From positions 1,635,083-1,699,082 of the forward strand of contig NZ_QSNT01000001.1 in the NCBI RefSeq assembly GCF_009498525.1: a DNA stretch of 64,000 nt. Direction: 5' to 3'. Of the stretch, positions 32,858 through 40,974 are shown piece after piece (the stretch's first letter is position 1; every line of letters begins with the position of its first letter). This stretch comes from Rhizobium sp. ICMP 5592. Its GTDB lineage: Bacteria; Pseudomonadota; Alphaproteobacteria; Rhizobiales; Rhizobiaceae. Both the position numbers and the translations under genes were made by a program. A model generated the notes under the pieces. It saw only the letters and a list, made by a program, of their open reading frames with translations. It had not been told where the DNA came from and did no database searches.

Positions 32858-35019
32858 TCCTTCAGGAGCCTGATACAGTGTCAGTCAATACCAGCACCAA
32901 AGACCTTTCCGTATGGCGCACCATCAAGACCGACAGGTTTCTCGTCGGCACGCCGCACTATCCGGAACATGTCGATGAAAGCTATTGGGAGCGCGATGCC
33001 AAGCGCATGGCAGAGGCCGGCTTCAATGTCGTGCGTCTCGGCGAGTTCGCTTGGCATATCTTCGAGCCGAAGCTCGGAACCTTCGACTTCGATCTCTTCG
33101 ATCGCGCCATCGCGGTCCTTGCGCGCCACGGCATCAGTACCATCATGTGCACGCCGACTGCCACACCGCCGCGCTGGCTGACGGCAGCCCATCCGGAAGT
33201 CCTCCGCGTCGATGGCAATGGCCGCAAGATGAGCCACGGTTCGCGCCAGCATGCCGATACGGCAAGCCCGGTTTTCCGCGAACACAGCAAGCGCATCACC
33301 AAGGCGATGGCTGAACACTATCGCGACAATCCCGATGTCATCGGCTGGCAGACGGACAATGAGCTCAACACCAGCATGCCGGAATCCTTCTCCGCCGCCA
33401 CGCTGAAAGAATTCCAGGCCTATCTTGCCGACAGATACAGCACGATCGAAAAGCTCAACTTCGCCTGGGGCGGCGATTTCTGGGCGACGGCCTATGACGA
33501 TTTCGGCCAGGTCGTGCTTCCCATCGATTTCGGCCCGACCTTTCCAAGCCCTGGGCATTTGCAGGACTACCACCGCTTCCTGGCCTTCTCGACGGCGCGG
33601 TTCCAGCATGATCAGGTGGAGATCCTGCGCGCGACCAAGGCGGAATGGTTCATCTTCCACAATCTGGGCGGCCTGCGCGATATCGACTTCCGCGGCCAGT
33701 TCTCCACCGATCTCGATTTCGTCGGCTACGATATCTATCCGATGCTCTATGACGAGTTTCAGCGCATCGGCAATCACGCCAAGGTGCAGGCACTGCATCT
33801 CGACATCTGCCGCGGCTTCTCGGGCAATTACATTATCCCGGAACAGCAGTCCGGCTTCGGCAGCCAGCCAGGGTTCTGCACGCTGACGCCGGAGCCCGGC
33901 GAGATGCGCCGCATGGCGATGTCCTCGGTCGCGCGCGGCGCCGATGGCCTGATGTTTTTCCGTTGGCGGCCGGCGCATTTCGGCGCGGAAATCTACTGGA
34001 TGGGCATTATCGACCACGACGATGTGCCGCGTCACCGCTATGACGAGGCCAAGCGCTTCGCCACAGAGATGACGGCGCTGAAGGACAAGATCCTCGGCAC
34101 CCATGTCCGCATGGATGTCGGCATCGCCGGCTCCGACTTCGATAATCAGGAGGCGCACAAGACTTACTCGATCGGCCTGCCGAGCCCGCAGGACGACGCC
34201 GTGCTGCTGCACCAATATTGCTACGATCGCGGCATCGCCTGTGGCTTCATTCACCCCGAAGACGATCTTTCGCGGCTAAAGCTGCTCTATGTCCCGCATT
34301 GGGTGATGTGGAAGGATGGCTGGACCGAGCGGTTGGAGACATTTGCGCGCGGCGGCGGCACCGTGATCATCGGTGCCCGCACCGGCACGCGTGACGAAAA
34401 CAACCACGTCATCCGTGAGGCGGCGCCAGGTTCGTCACTTGCGCAACTGACCGGTGTCACGGTCGAGGATTTCGGCCGGCTGGCGGCACCCGGCGCCAAC
34501 GGCCTCTTCGATGTCATGTCGCGCTCCGGCGGGCTAATGATCCCGCCAAACCGCCCGGCCGAATCCCATCGCCGCGTCCGCCGTTTCACCATTGGCAACC
34601 GCGAGCTGGAAGGTGCCCATTTCTACGAGAACCTGGCAGTTGCCGACGATGTCGAGGTGGTGGCGACATGGTCGAACCGCTATGCCGAAGGTGTGCCGAT
34701 GGCGACATCACGCAAGGTCGGCAAGGGCAGGGTGCTCTATCTCGGTACATACCTCACCGCCGAGCTGACGGCAGCGCTGTCCGACCGTACCTTCGCGGAT
34801 GCGGGCGTCGAACCGTTGATCGCCGATCTGCCGGATGGTGTCGAAGTGACGATGCGGCAGAACGATGAAAGGCAGCTTCTGTTCATACAGAATTACACAG
34901 ACCAGCATGCGGAACTGACCAATGTCCCGCGCGGCGTCAATCTCCTCGACGGCGGCAAATCGGTGTCCGGTGGGCTGTCGCTCGAAGCTTATGGCTGCGC
35001 GATCGTCGAGTTGGGGTGA
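32854..35019 (+). CDS. GH42 beta-galactosidase
   Basis: A 721-residue cytoplasmic glycoside hydrolase of family 42. The barrel starts with GTPHYPEHVDESYWERDAKR; the acid/base Glu lies in QTDNELNTSM (about residue 170), and the second catalytic Glu is expected in the region of SQPGFCTLTPEPGEMRRM. A trimerisation domain and a small C-terminal beta domain follow. The ATG at 32854 overlaps the ATPase stop; a GTG at 32878 has AGGAG nine bases upstream and may be the true start, which would remove eight residues. It would cut galactosides brought in by the preceding importer. A strong bidirectional hairpin follows. Confidence 0.93.
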   Translation: MILQEPDTVSVNTSTKDLSVWRTIKTDRFLVGTPHYPEHVDESYWERDAKRMAEAGFNVVRLGEFAWHIFEPKLGTFDFDLFDRAIAVLARHGISTIMCTPTATPPRWLTAAHPEVLRVDGNGRKMSHGSRQHADTASPVFREHSKRITKAMAEHYRDNPDVIGWQTDNELNTSMPESFSAATLKEFQAYLADRYSTIEKLNFAWGGDFWATAYDDFGQVVLPIDFGPTFPSPGHLQDYHRFLAFSTARFQHDQVEILRATKAEWFIFHNLGGLRDIDFRGQFSTDLDFVGYDIYPMLYDEFQRIGNHAKVQALHLDICRGFSGNYIIPEQQSGFGSQPGFCTLTPEPGEMRRMAMSSVARGADGLMFFRWRPAHFGAEIYWMGIIDHDDVPRHRYDEAKRFATEMTALKDKILGTHVRMDVGIAGSDFDNQEAHKTYSIGLPSPQDDAVLLHQYCYDRGIACGFIHPEDDLSRLKLLYVPHWVMWKDGWTERLETFARGGGTVIIGARTGTRDENNHVIREAAPGSSLAQLTGVTVEDFGRLAAPGANGLFDVMSRSGGLMIPPNRPAESHRRVRRFTIGNRELEGAHFYENLAVADDVEVVATWSNRYAEGVPMATSRKVGKGRVLYLGTYLTAELTAALSDRTFADAGVEPLIADLPDGVEVTMRQNDERQLLFIQNYTDQHAELTNVPRGVNLLDGGKSVSGGLSLEAYGCAIVELG

Positions 35020-35031
35020 CGATCAAGCGGA

Positions 35032-35073
35032 ACGAGGCGATCGGCTGTACATGGAGCCTGCCGATCGCCTCGT
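35032..35073. terminator. Bidirectional 14-bp stem-loop
   Basis: ACGAGGCGATCGGC (35032-35045) pairs perfectly with GCCGATCGCCTCGT (35060-35073) over a 14-nt loop, between the convergent beta-galactosidase and GNAT genes. No strong T-run on either side. Confidence 0.7.
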
Positions 35074-35087
35074 ATCATCGCCGCTAT

Positions 35088-35567
35088 TTAACTATCGGCA
35101 AAGGCCTTCAGCGCGTCGCCGGCCAGCCGATAGCGTATCCATTCGTCCTGCGGCTCTGCGCCGATGGAGCGATAGACGCGGATCGCCGGCTCGTTCCAGT
35201 CGAGCACACTCCACTCGAACCGGCCGCAACCTTTCTCGACAGCAAGCTTCGCCAGATATTTCAGAAGTGCTTTGCCGGCGCCCGATCCGCGCTTTTGCGG
35301 GGTGACGTAAAGATCCTCGAGATAGAGGCCATTGCGGGCAAGCCAGGTGGAATAGGTGTAGAACCAGACCGCAAACCCCACCGGCTCGCTATCCACTTCG
35401 CAAATGGCCGCATGAGTGACGGATTGAGGACCGAACAGGGACTGCTCGATGGAGGCCGTCGTCGCTTCGACCTCGTGAGCCGCCTTTTCATATTCCGCCA
35501 GTTCGCGAATAAATCGCAGGATGAGTTCTGAATCGGATAGCTGCGCCGAGCGTATCGTTATCGTCAT
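35088..35567 (-). CDS. GNAT-family N-acetyltransferase
   Basis: A 159-residue GNAT protein. The acetyl-CoA loop is VTPQKRGSGAGKALL near 87-101, after the strand RNGLYLEDLY; the C-terminal WSVLDWNEPAIRVYRSIGA is the typical V-shaped beta-5 region. This form (LEDLYV, NEPAIRVYRSIGA) is close to the diamine/thialysine acetyltransferase group, but substrate prediction within GNATs is unreliable. It is convergent with the beta-galactosidase gene. Its start overlaps by four bases the stop of a 72-codon frame whose reality is doubtful. Confidence 0.9.
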   Translation of the reverse strand: MTITIRSAQLSDSELILRFIRELAEYEKAAHEVEATTASIEQSLFGPQSVTHAAICEVDSEPVGFAVWFYTYSTWLARNGLYLEDLYVTPQKRGSGAGKALLKYLAKLAVEKGCGRFEWSVLDWNEPAIRVYRSIGAEPQDEWIRYRLAGDALKAFADS

Positions 35568-35782
35568 TTTCGTTCATCTGTCGCTTCGACATTTGCCTCG
35601 CGCATGGCGCATTCGGCAATTGCGCAGTTCATGACTATAGCGGATTGCGTGTAAGGGTTACGGTCGACGAAGGCAAGCCGTGCCGGTAGCGGCGTGACGA
35701 GATTTCGGCGGAGAGCTCGTCGCATCTCGAATGCCAGATATTCTTTCAGATTCACCCGGTTGAGTAATCCGTGCCACGCCAT
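35564..35782 (-). CDS. Doubtful 72-residue hypothetical protein
   Basis: A frame of 72 codons in the 339-bp space between the GNAT gene and the next plus-strand gene, ending in an ATGA overlap with the GNAT start. The product begins MAWHGLLNRVNLKEYL and has no TM segment or motif I know. The coupled overlap is the only support. Confidence 0.3.
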   Translation of the reverse strand: MAWHGLLNRVNLKEYLAFEMRRALRRNLVTPLPARLAFVDRNPYTQSAIVMNCAIAECAMREANVEATDERK

Positions 35783-35906
35783 ATACTGATCTGAAAAACG
35801 CGGTTGGAAATCGCCCCATTCACTTCAAGAGCCGAGTGATCACAAGTGACATATCGAGAGGGAGGTTCCATATGCCGCGTCCGCAATCCGTTTTGAGAAC
35901 CAACCC

Positions 35907-36388
35907 ATGAAAATACCCGCGCAATATCCCGCGCCGGAGAGCTTCCTCACCGCGCTGGCACAACCATTCGACAGCATAGCGGGCAGTCGTGTCGTGGAAC
36001 CTTTTGGATTTGTCTGGAGCGATGCTGTCGCGCTGGATAGAGGGCTGGATATTTATCATATCAGCGCGCCACCAGCGGGTATTCACCTGACTTTCAAGCA
36101 TGAAGGCATTGTATTCGACCATGACTATTCGGATGACGGCAAGGGTCCATTCCTTCTGACGAACTGTGCCTTCTGGGGAGATGAGGAAAGTTACGAGAGC
36201 TATAAGGGGTCGATCTGGAGGAACTGACCTTCTCCGATACGATAGCCGATGCAGAGGGGAAGTTAGGACCGCCAACCAAAGTCGGCCGATATGATATCCA
36301 TGCCTGGGAGCTGCCTGATTTCAAATTGACCATACACTGGAAGAACCCAGACAGCATTCGGGTGATTTCATATTGGATGAAGCAATAG
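35907..36388 (+). pseudogene. Frameshifted hypothetical gene
   Basis: From the ATG at 35907 (MKIPAQYPAPESFL) the frame runs to a TGA at 36225-36227. In another frame, protein-like sequence continues as VDLEELTFSDTIADAEGK ... VISYWMKQ to a TAG at 36386-36388. Adding one G to the GGGG run at 36206-36209 joins the two into one product of about 160 residues. The gene is therefore either broken by a one-base deletion or contains a sequencing error. The acidic, soluble product with aromatic-rich strands recalls small immunity-type proteins, but I cannot name a family. Confidence 0.65.
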
Positions 36389-36539
36389 ATTAGGCTCCGT
36401 TTGCACATAAGTGCGGCGCCAGGCGATGATGAGTCATTCGCTCACAAATTGGCCGACTAGTTCTAAGCGACTTGGGATTTGCGGAACGGCGGAAAACAAC
36501 ATAGTCCCCAGTCGGCTTGAGGGACAACCAAGAGCGGCG

Positions 36540-37571
36540 TCACTTCGCCCCTTCGTCCACGGAGATTTCTTCGAAATCCACGATCCCTGCTTTTTGGTTG
36601 GGCAAGATGGCCAGCACCTGGCCTGATATTGTCTGCACGATCGAGTTTCCGAACGGAACATCGGGTTGACCGTCTGGCTTCACGAGCTGGCCTCGTGCCG
36701 GGCTCAGGATCAAACTGTCGGAATCCCGGCCTGGTAACGTCCATTCCTTCGAGCGGATGCGCGTACCGGCAGGATATGTGACCACACCCAGACGCAGATC
36801 GGTTGCGAGCACTGCTTCGCTGAAACCCATAAAATGGCGGTCGTGATCCACAGCTATCCGGGCGCCCTGCAGAGGCAGGCCACGCACTGTTGTCATCGTC
36901 CCCGGCGCGAGAAAAACGGTCCAGCCGCGGGCGGATCCTGCATGTGCCAGTAGTTTCGCGCCAGCTGGGATTTCCCAGTTCTCCACGCGATTGGTGGCGC
37001 CGAGCGCGCAGGAATCGAAGATGATATTGGCTGCGTCCACTTTGAACGCCAACGGCTCCCCTGTCCCACAGAGCCAACCATCGACGCGCTGGTCGAAGGC
37101 CAGTATCAGCTCCATCGAGGTGGCCGCATAGGTATCTTTATCGCCATCCCGATAGAGGTTGCGGCGGAGGCTCGCCGCTGTGACTCCATTGACCGGTGTC
37201 GGAACAGGAAAGTGGGCGGACTCGAAGGCTTCCCGGTCACCCGGCACCATGCTGTGTAGCCGGGTTCCCGCTGGCATGGCGATACCGGCCACCATGGCCG
37301 GCTCTTCCAGCGTGATGTTCCGCGCGGCCTCGTCCCGCTTGATATCCATATCCGCGAGATAGCCTCGATAGAGGAAAGACAGGACGAATGTCGCCGACAA
37401 AGCGAGCAACATCATCAGGGGCAGGGTGAGCCACAAGCGTGCTCGAAACGCCTTTCGCGCACCACGCCAGATGCTAAGTACCGCGAGCCATGACAGGAGG
37501 ATAAGCGCCGATATAACCGAGATCAGCAGCAAAACGTAGAAGGAGGCGGGGATCAGTGCGATTGGGATCAT
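36540..37571 (-). CDS. Two-TM membrane protein with PAG(T/A)(R/K) repeats, unknown function
   Basis: A 343-residue protein with two N-terminal hydrophobic helices (about 7-35 and 46-70) and a soluble remainder, probably periplasmic if both ends lie outside. The soluble part has recurring strands of the form MPAGTRLHS, IPAGAKLLAH and YPAGTRIRSKEW, and looks like an all-beta repeat domain that alternates with A-x-D-x-R segments. I do not recognise a family. It stands alone on the minus strand, facing away from the four-gene plus-strand operon that starts at 37827, from which a 255-bp gap separates it. Confidence 0.7.
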   Translation of the reverse strand: MIPIALIPASFYVLLLISVISALILLSWLAVLSIWRGARKAFRARLWLTLPLMMLLALSATFVLSFLYRGYLADMDIKRDEAARNITLEEPAMVAGIAMPAGTRLHSMVPGDREAFESAHFPVPTPVNGVTAASLRRNLYRDGDKDTYAATSMELILAFDQRVDGWLCGTGEPLAFKVDAANIIFDSCALGATNRVENWEIPAGAKLLAHAGSARGWTVFLAPGTMTTVRGLPLQGARIAVDHDRHFMGFSEAVLATDLRLGVVTYPAGTRIRSKEWTLPGRDSDSLILSPARGQLVKPDGQPDVPFGNSIVQTISGQVLAILPNQKAGIVDFEEISVDEGAK

Positions 37572-37826
37572 ATCGAGGCCGTGACGGCTTCCTGTGATTT
37601 GTGAAACAAGCAGAGGCTTGTTGGATATCTGTGGTCTCTTCTCGGTAGACTACCTCGGAGCCGTTCGTCATCAAAAGATTTGAGGCACGATCGATGGAAG
37701 AAGCCCTTATGGTTATCGCTCTGATTGACGGGAATAAGAATCGAGTTGCAACGAAAATAATGGAGATGCGATAAGGCATCACCAACGCTCTCAAAACCGT
37801 TGATTGAAAACCGTGGGAATACCCGA

Positions 37827-38705
37827 ATGAATTCAGTGCGTCGTGGCGTTCTTGCATTTTTGGGCGGCCTTATCCTGGGAAAGCCATCTCTCGGTAGAGC
37901 ATCAGGCAATCCGCCGGCCTTTGCCGCATCACGCTCCAGTTATACACCGCGTCATGTGCTTTGCTTTCTCGGCAAGGAAAATGGTCTTGCCGCGCTCCGG
38001 CAGAATGCCCGCGCTGCCATCGACCTGTTCGCCGATGACTTCACTACGGACGAAGAATTTTCGCAGGACAAACCGGATGATCGGATGGAGCGATCATTCA
38101 ATGTTTGCTGGGACCGCGTCGATCCAAATGCCTTTCAAGAGACTGATGAAGACGCCGTCGCCGCGCACGGATCGGTCCTCTACATACTTGGCCCGTCCAT
38201 GACCGCGGAAACAGCCGTCACGACATCCGCAAAAGCTTTGATGCTTGTACAATACATGCTCGATCATGGTGCGATCGCCGCAAAGGGCGAGAGTGCGGGC
38301 GTCGCCCATGGAGTGCGGCGATGGAAGGAACTTTTCGAGCAGGCGCGCAGCGCAGTCGCATCCCACGATTTGCTGACGCTCGCGAGAATATGCCGTCTCG
38401 CCTTAGCACGCCGCCCCATCGGCGATGATGCGGAGGGGATGGCGAGCGTCGGGTTTCACCTGGTTGGATTACCTGATGTGCTGGTTACCTTTGCCCGAAA
38501 AGACGCCCAGCGGCCGTCCACCAATGCCGAGCAGCTCAAGATCGCGGCCCTGATCGATGATATCGCCGATGAAATGACGCGGGAAGGCGTTGAGACAGCC
38601 TTGGCGGGTCGTCATGCCGCTCTAGCCGACGACACCCGGTACGGGGAAGATGAGTATAAGTTCAATCCGTTCGGGGTCGCAAGAATTCAAGAGAAACAGC
38701 TTTGA
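37827..38705 (+). CDS. Hypothetical protein, possibly DUF4261-like
   Basis: The ATG at 37827 (MNSVRRGVLAFLGGLILGKPS) gives a hydrophobic, signal-like N-terminus and a 292-residue product; an in-frame ATG at 37800 is possible. The central block VLYILGPSMTAETAVTTSAKALMLVQYMLDHGAIAAKGES and the later VGFHLVGLPDVLV segment remind me of DUF4261 domains, which occur in immunity-like and unknown proteins; this match is from memory and weak. The stop overlaps the TTG start of the next gene by four bases, so translation is coupled. Confidence 0.6.
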   Translation: MNSVRRGVLAFLGGLILGKPSLGRASGNPPAFAASRSSYTPRHVLCFLGKENGLAALRQNARAAIDLFADDFTTDEEFSQDKPDDRMERSFNVCWDRVDPNAFQETDEDAVAAHGSVLYILGPSMTAETAVTTSAKALMLVQYMLDHGAIAAKGESAGVAHGVRRWKELFEQARSAVASHDLLTLARICRLALARRPIGDDAEGMASVGFHLVGLPDVLVTFARKDAQRPSTNAEQLKIAALIDDIADEMTREGVETALAGRHAALADDTRYGEDEYKFNPFGVARIQEKQL

Positions 38706-39406
38706 CCAAGAGAGTGTTGCAGCTCGCCCTCATTCTGGTAACGACGATCGTCGGAGCTTCCTTTCTCGTGCCGACCTATCCTGATGTTCCTGCGGAAACG
38801 AACGAAGCCATCGTCGCGCTTAACGTCAGCAATTCGGGCGAACGTCTGCTCTTGCGAACGCCTATTCACGATTACGATTTCGCATTGTCCCCGAACCGAC
38901 TGAACGAACTGTCATCACCGCGCTTTGATCAGCTTCGCTCGCTCGGTGGAACGAGAGCCTATCTCGACAAGATAAGGGTGCGGTCGACGGGAATGGCGAC
39001 AACCAGGATCAGCATTATGCTCGGTGGTTATGATTCCAGTCTCAGCGAAACGAAAAGAGGCATCTTGCCCGATGATCTTAGAGCGGAGCTGGCCGCGCTT
39101 GGCTTCGTGCCATCCAATGGAAATGTCGTCGGCGATTTCGATACGCCACTTTACATGGTCTGGAGCACCGAATTGTCAGGACGGCAATACCCCGCAAACA
39201 GTCGCGAGGCGTACGCCGGAATGGATCTGATGACGCCAACGGCGTCTGACGTCTCGGTCACCTCCGATGATCAGCCGGCACTGGAACAGAACCGGCGGCG
39301 CAATGCCATGTTGCGGCCGTTGACAGCCCTGAGAGAGGGGGTTGAGACCTCGGCAATCGTGCTTTTCATGTTCATCATTGGAGCGAACCCAGCTCCCGGC
39401 GGATGA
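38702..39406 (+). CDS. Exported or membrane-anchored hypothetical protein
   Basis: A 234-residue product begins with TTG, in a TTGA overlap with the previous stop. Residues 4-24 (RVLQLALILVTTIVGASFLVP) are a signal peptide or anchor. The middle region is a mixed alpha/beta soluble domain without known motif; a short hydrophobic stretch (TSAIVLFMFIIGANP) lies at the C-terminus. With its neighbours it forms a tight operon, so its function is likely tied to theirs. I cannot name the family. Confidence 0.65.
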   Translation: MTKRVLQLALILVTTIVGASFLVPTYPDVPAETNEAIVALNVSNSGERLLLRTPIHDYDFALSPNRLNELSSPRFDQLRSLGGTRAYLDKIRVRSTGMATTRISIMLGGYDSSLSETKRGILPDDLRAELAALGFVPSNGNVVGDFDTPLYMVWSTELSGRQYPANSREAYAGMDLMTPTASDVSVTSDDQPALEQNRRRNAMLRPLTALREGVETSAIVLFMFIIGANPAPGG

Positions 39407-39484
39407 AAACGAATTCGGATGCATATAACCTCGGCATGGTGGATTTGATCATCTGGGGCGACGAGGATCTTCGGAGATTTGGCT

Positions 39485-39922
39485 ATGATCTGGCTGGACG
39501 CGGCCCTTGAACGACCGATGGACGCCACACTCATGAAAAATGCGCTGGCTGCGGTGCTGCGTGTGGACACAAGCGCCATCGAAGTGGTGAACGACCTGTC
39601 ACAAGCCCAAGACAAAACGGTACTATGTCTCATCCATGAAGGCGACGGATCCGACTTCTCTCAGCTCGTATCGATCTACGCGAAGGAAGAGCTGACACCG
39701 CCAGGTCTTCTGGAGGGCGGCTCGCAGATCGCCAGGTTCGTCCAGACGGCGATGCTGTTACCCGACGATGAAAGTGCAAATCCCTACTCATTCGTGCTCG
39801 CATCGCCCTCTGGTTTGCTGGTCAATGTTCTGGTGGACACAGACCAACTCGACCGACACAACCGCTACGTGATCGTGGCCAATGACGGAAGTCCTCGATG
39901 TGGCGAAGGAGGCAATACTTGA
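39485..39922 (+). CDS. Hypothetical soluble protein
   Basis: The ATG at 39485 is chosen over a TTG at 39479 because GGAG lies eight bases before it. The 145-residue acidic protein has an alpha/beta pattern (MIWLDAALERPMDATLMKNAL, then AIEVVNDLSQAQDKTVLCL) and no signal peptide. The layout of alternating strands and helices resembles small immunity-like or recognition domains, but no family is recognised. Its stop overlaps the start of the next gene by one base (TGATG), which couples the two. Confidence 0.65.
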   Translation: MIWLDAALERPMDATLMKNALAAVLRVDTSAIEVVNDLSQAQDKTVLCLIHEGDGSDFSQLVSIYAKEELTPPGLLEGGSQIARFVQTAMLLPDDESANPYSFVLASPSGLLVNVLVDTDQLDRHNRYVIVANDGSPRCGEGGNT

Positions 39923-40917
39923 TGCAGCCCCTGACAAAGCCCGATGCGATCCGGCTTCAGTTCGAAGCAGGAATTGTGCGATCGCGCGATGATCTCTTCG
40001 TGGCCTGCTCCAATGAGGAGGAACGCTTCGACGGTTTCGCTCGCCTTTGCCGCTACAGAGCCGGCGAAAATCCGCCATGGGCCTATGTCGATGTGGATAT
40101 GACGATTTCCGATGGGACCCTTTTCTCACCAGGGAAAGGCGCTGATCCCTTGAGCGTGCAGCCCGCCTTCGTCTTCACCTCCGACGACGGCGACATCACA
40201 CATCTGCCGATTGACGGCGATATGGTCACTGAGCGCATCACTGGGTCTGGCCTGTGGGTAAATGATTCCCATGGCTGGGGTTGCATGGGCAGAATTGTCC
40301 AGATCGGCACGCGACTGCATGCTTGCGGTAACGGTGGCCAGGTTTATCGTCGGCTCGACTCCGACACATGGGAGCATATCGATGCCGGATTGCTGCAGGA
40401 TGAGGCGGACAAGGAAGACCTTACACTCAAGGCGATTGCCGGCGTCAGCGAAAATGAGATTTATGTTGGCGGCTGGCGCAAGAATGTAAACGACGGCGTA
40501 TTGTTCTGCTGGGACGGCCGCCGCTGGATCTCCGTCACCAGGGATATCCCGGCCATCAGCAACATTCATGTGGAGCACGCCGGTTCAGTCTGGGCTTGCG
40601 GGCGTCAGGGTACCTTGCTGCATGGCAACCATATCGACGGCTTCAGAAAGCTTCTGGAGCCCGATCGTGCTCGGACCTATGTCAGCGTCGCCGTTTATGA
40701 TGGCCAGGTTTTCCTGGCAACCGAAATCGGTCTTTATATTTATGACGGTGGTTCGGTGCGGCGGATACAGACAGGACTGGTTCCGGACTATAGAGACGGG
40801 CATATCCTGCAAGTAGCGGATGGTTTGCTGTGGTCCATTGGCTATGCCGACATCGTGCATTTCGATGGCGCAAACTGGGGGCGCGTTCCGTTTCCGGGCA
40901 ATCCACCGATCCGATGA
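39922..40917 (+). CDS. Beta-propeller-like hypothetical protein
   Basis: The ATG at 39922 (MQPLTKPDAIRLQF) has AAGGAGG nine bases upstream and overlaps the previous stop by one base; an in-frame ATG at 39898 lies inside the neighbouring gene. The 331-residue product has repeated units with a strand of the NEIYVGGWR, GRQGTLLHGNHI and VFLATEIGLYIYDG type, each followed by W/F-rich turns, as in six-bladed propellers that read out a sensor or bind a partner. No signal peptide. It is the last gene of the four-gene operon. Confidence 0.7.
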   Translation: MQPLTKPDAIRLQFEAGIVRSRDDLFVACSNEEERFDGFARLCRYRAGENPPWAYVDVDMTISDGTLFSPGKGADPLSVQPAFVFTSDDGDITHLPIDGDMVTERITGSGLWVNDSHGWGCMGRIVQIGTRLHACGNGGQVYRRLDSDTWEHIDAGLLQDEADKEDLTLKAIAGVSENEIYVGGWRKNVNDGVLFCWDGRRWISVTRDIPAISNIHVEHAGSVWACGRQGTLLHGNHIDGFRKLLEPDRARTYVSVAVYDGQVFLATEIGLYIYDGGSVRRIQTGLVPDYRDGHILQVADGLLWSIGYADIVHFDGANWGRVPFPGNPPIR

Positions 40918-40974
40918 ACATCTGGTGAAGCTGGCGATGGAAGTGAAAGCACCAACACAGGACCAAAATGGTCT

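Noticed and set aside
32881..34254. Minus-strand frame of 457 codons
   Set aside because: Antisense to the GH42 beta-galactosidase, which is complete; a shadow frame.
35820..36275. Minus-strand frame of 151 codons opposite the frameshifted gene
   Set aside because: The plus strand gives protein-like sequence in both halves once one base is restored; the minus frame is the weaker reading.
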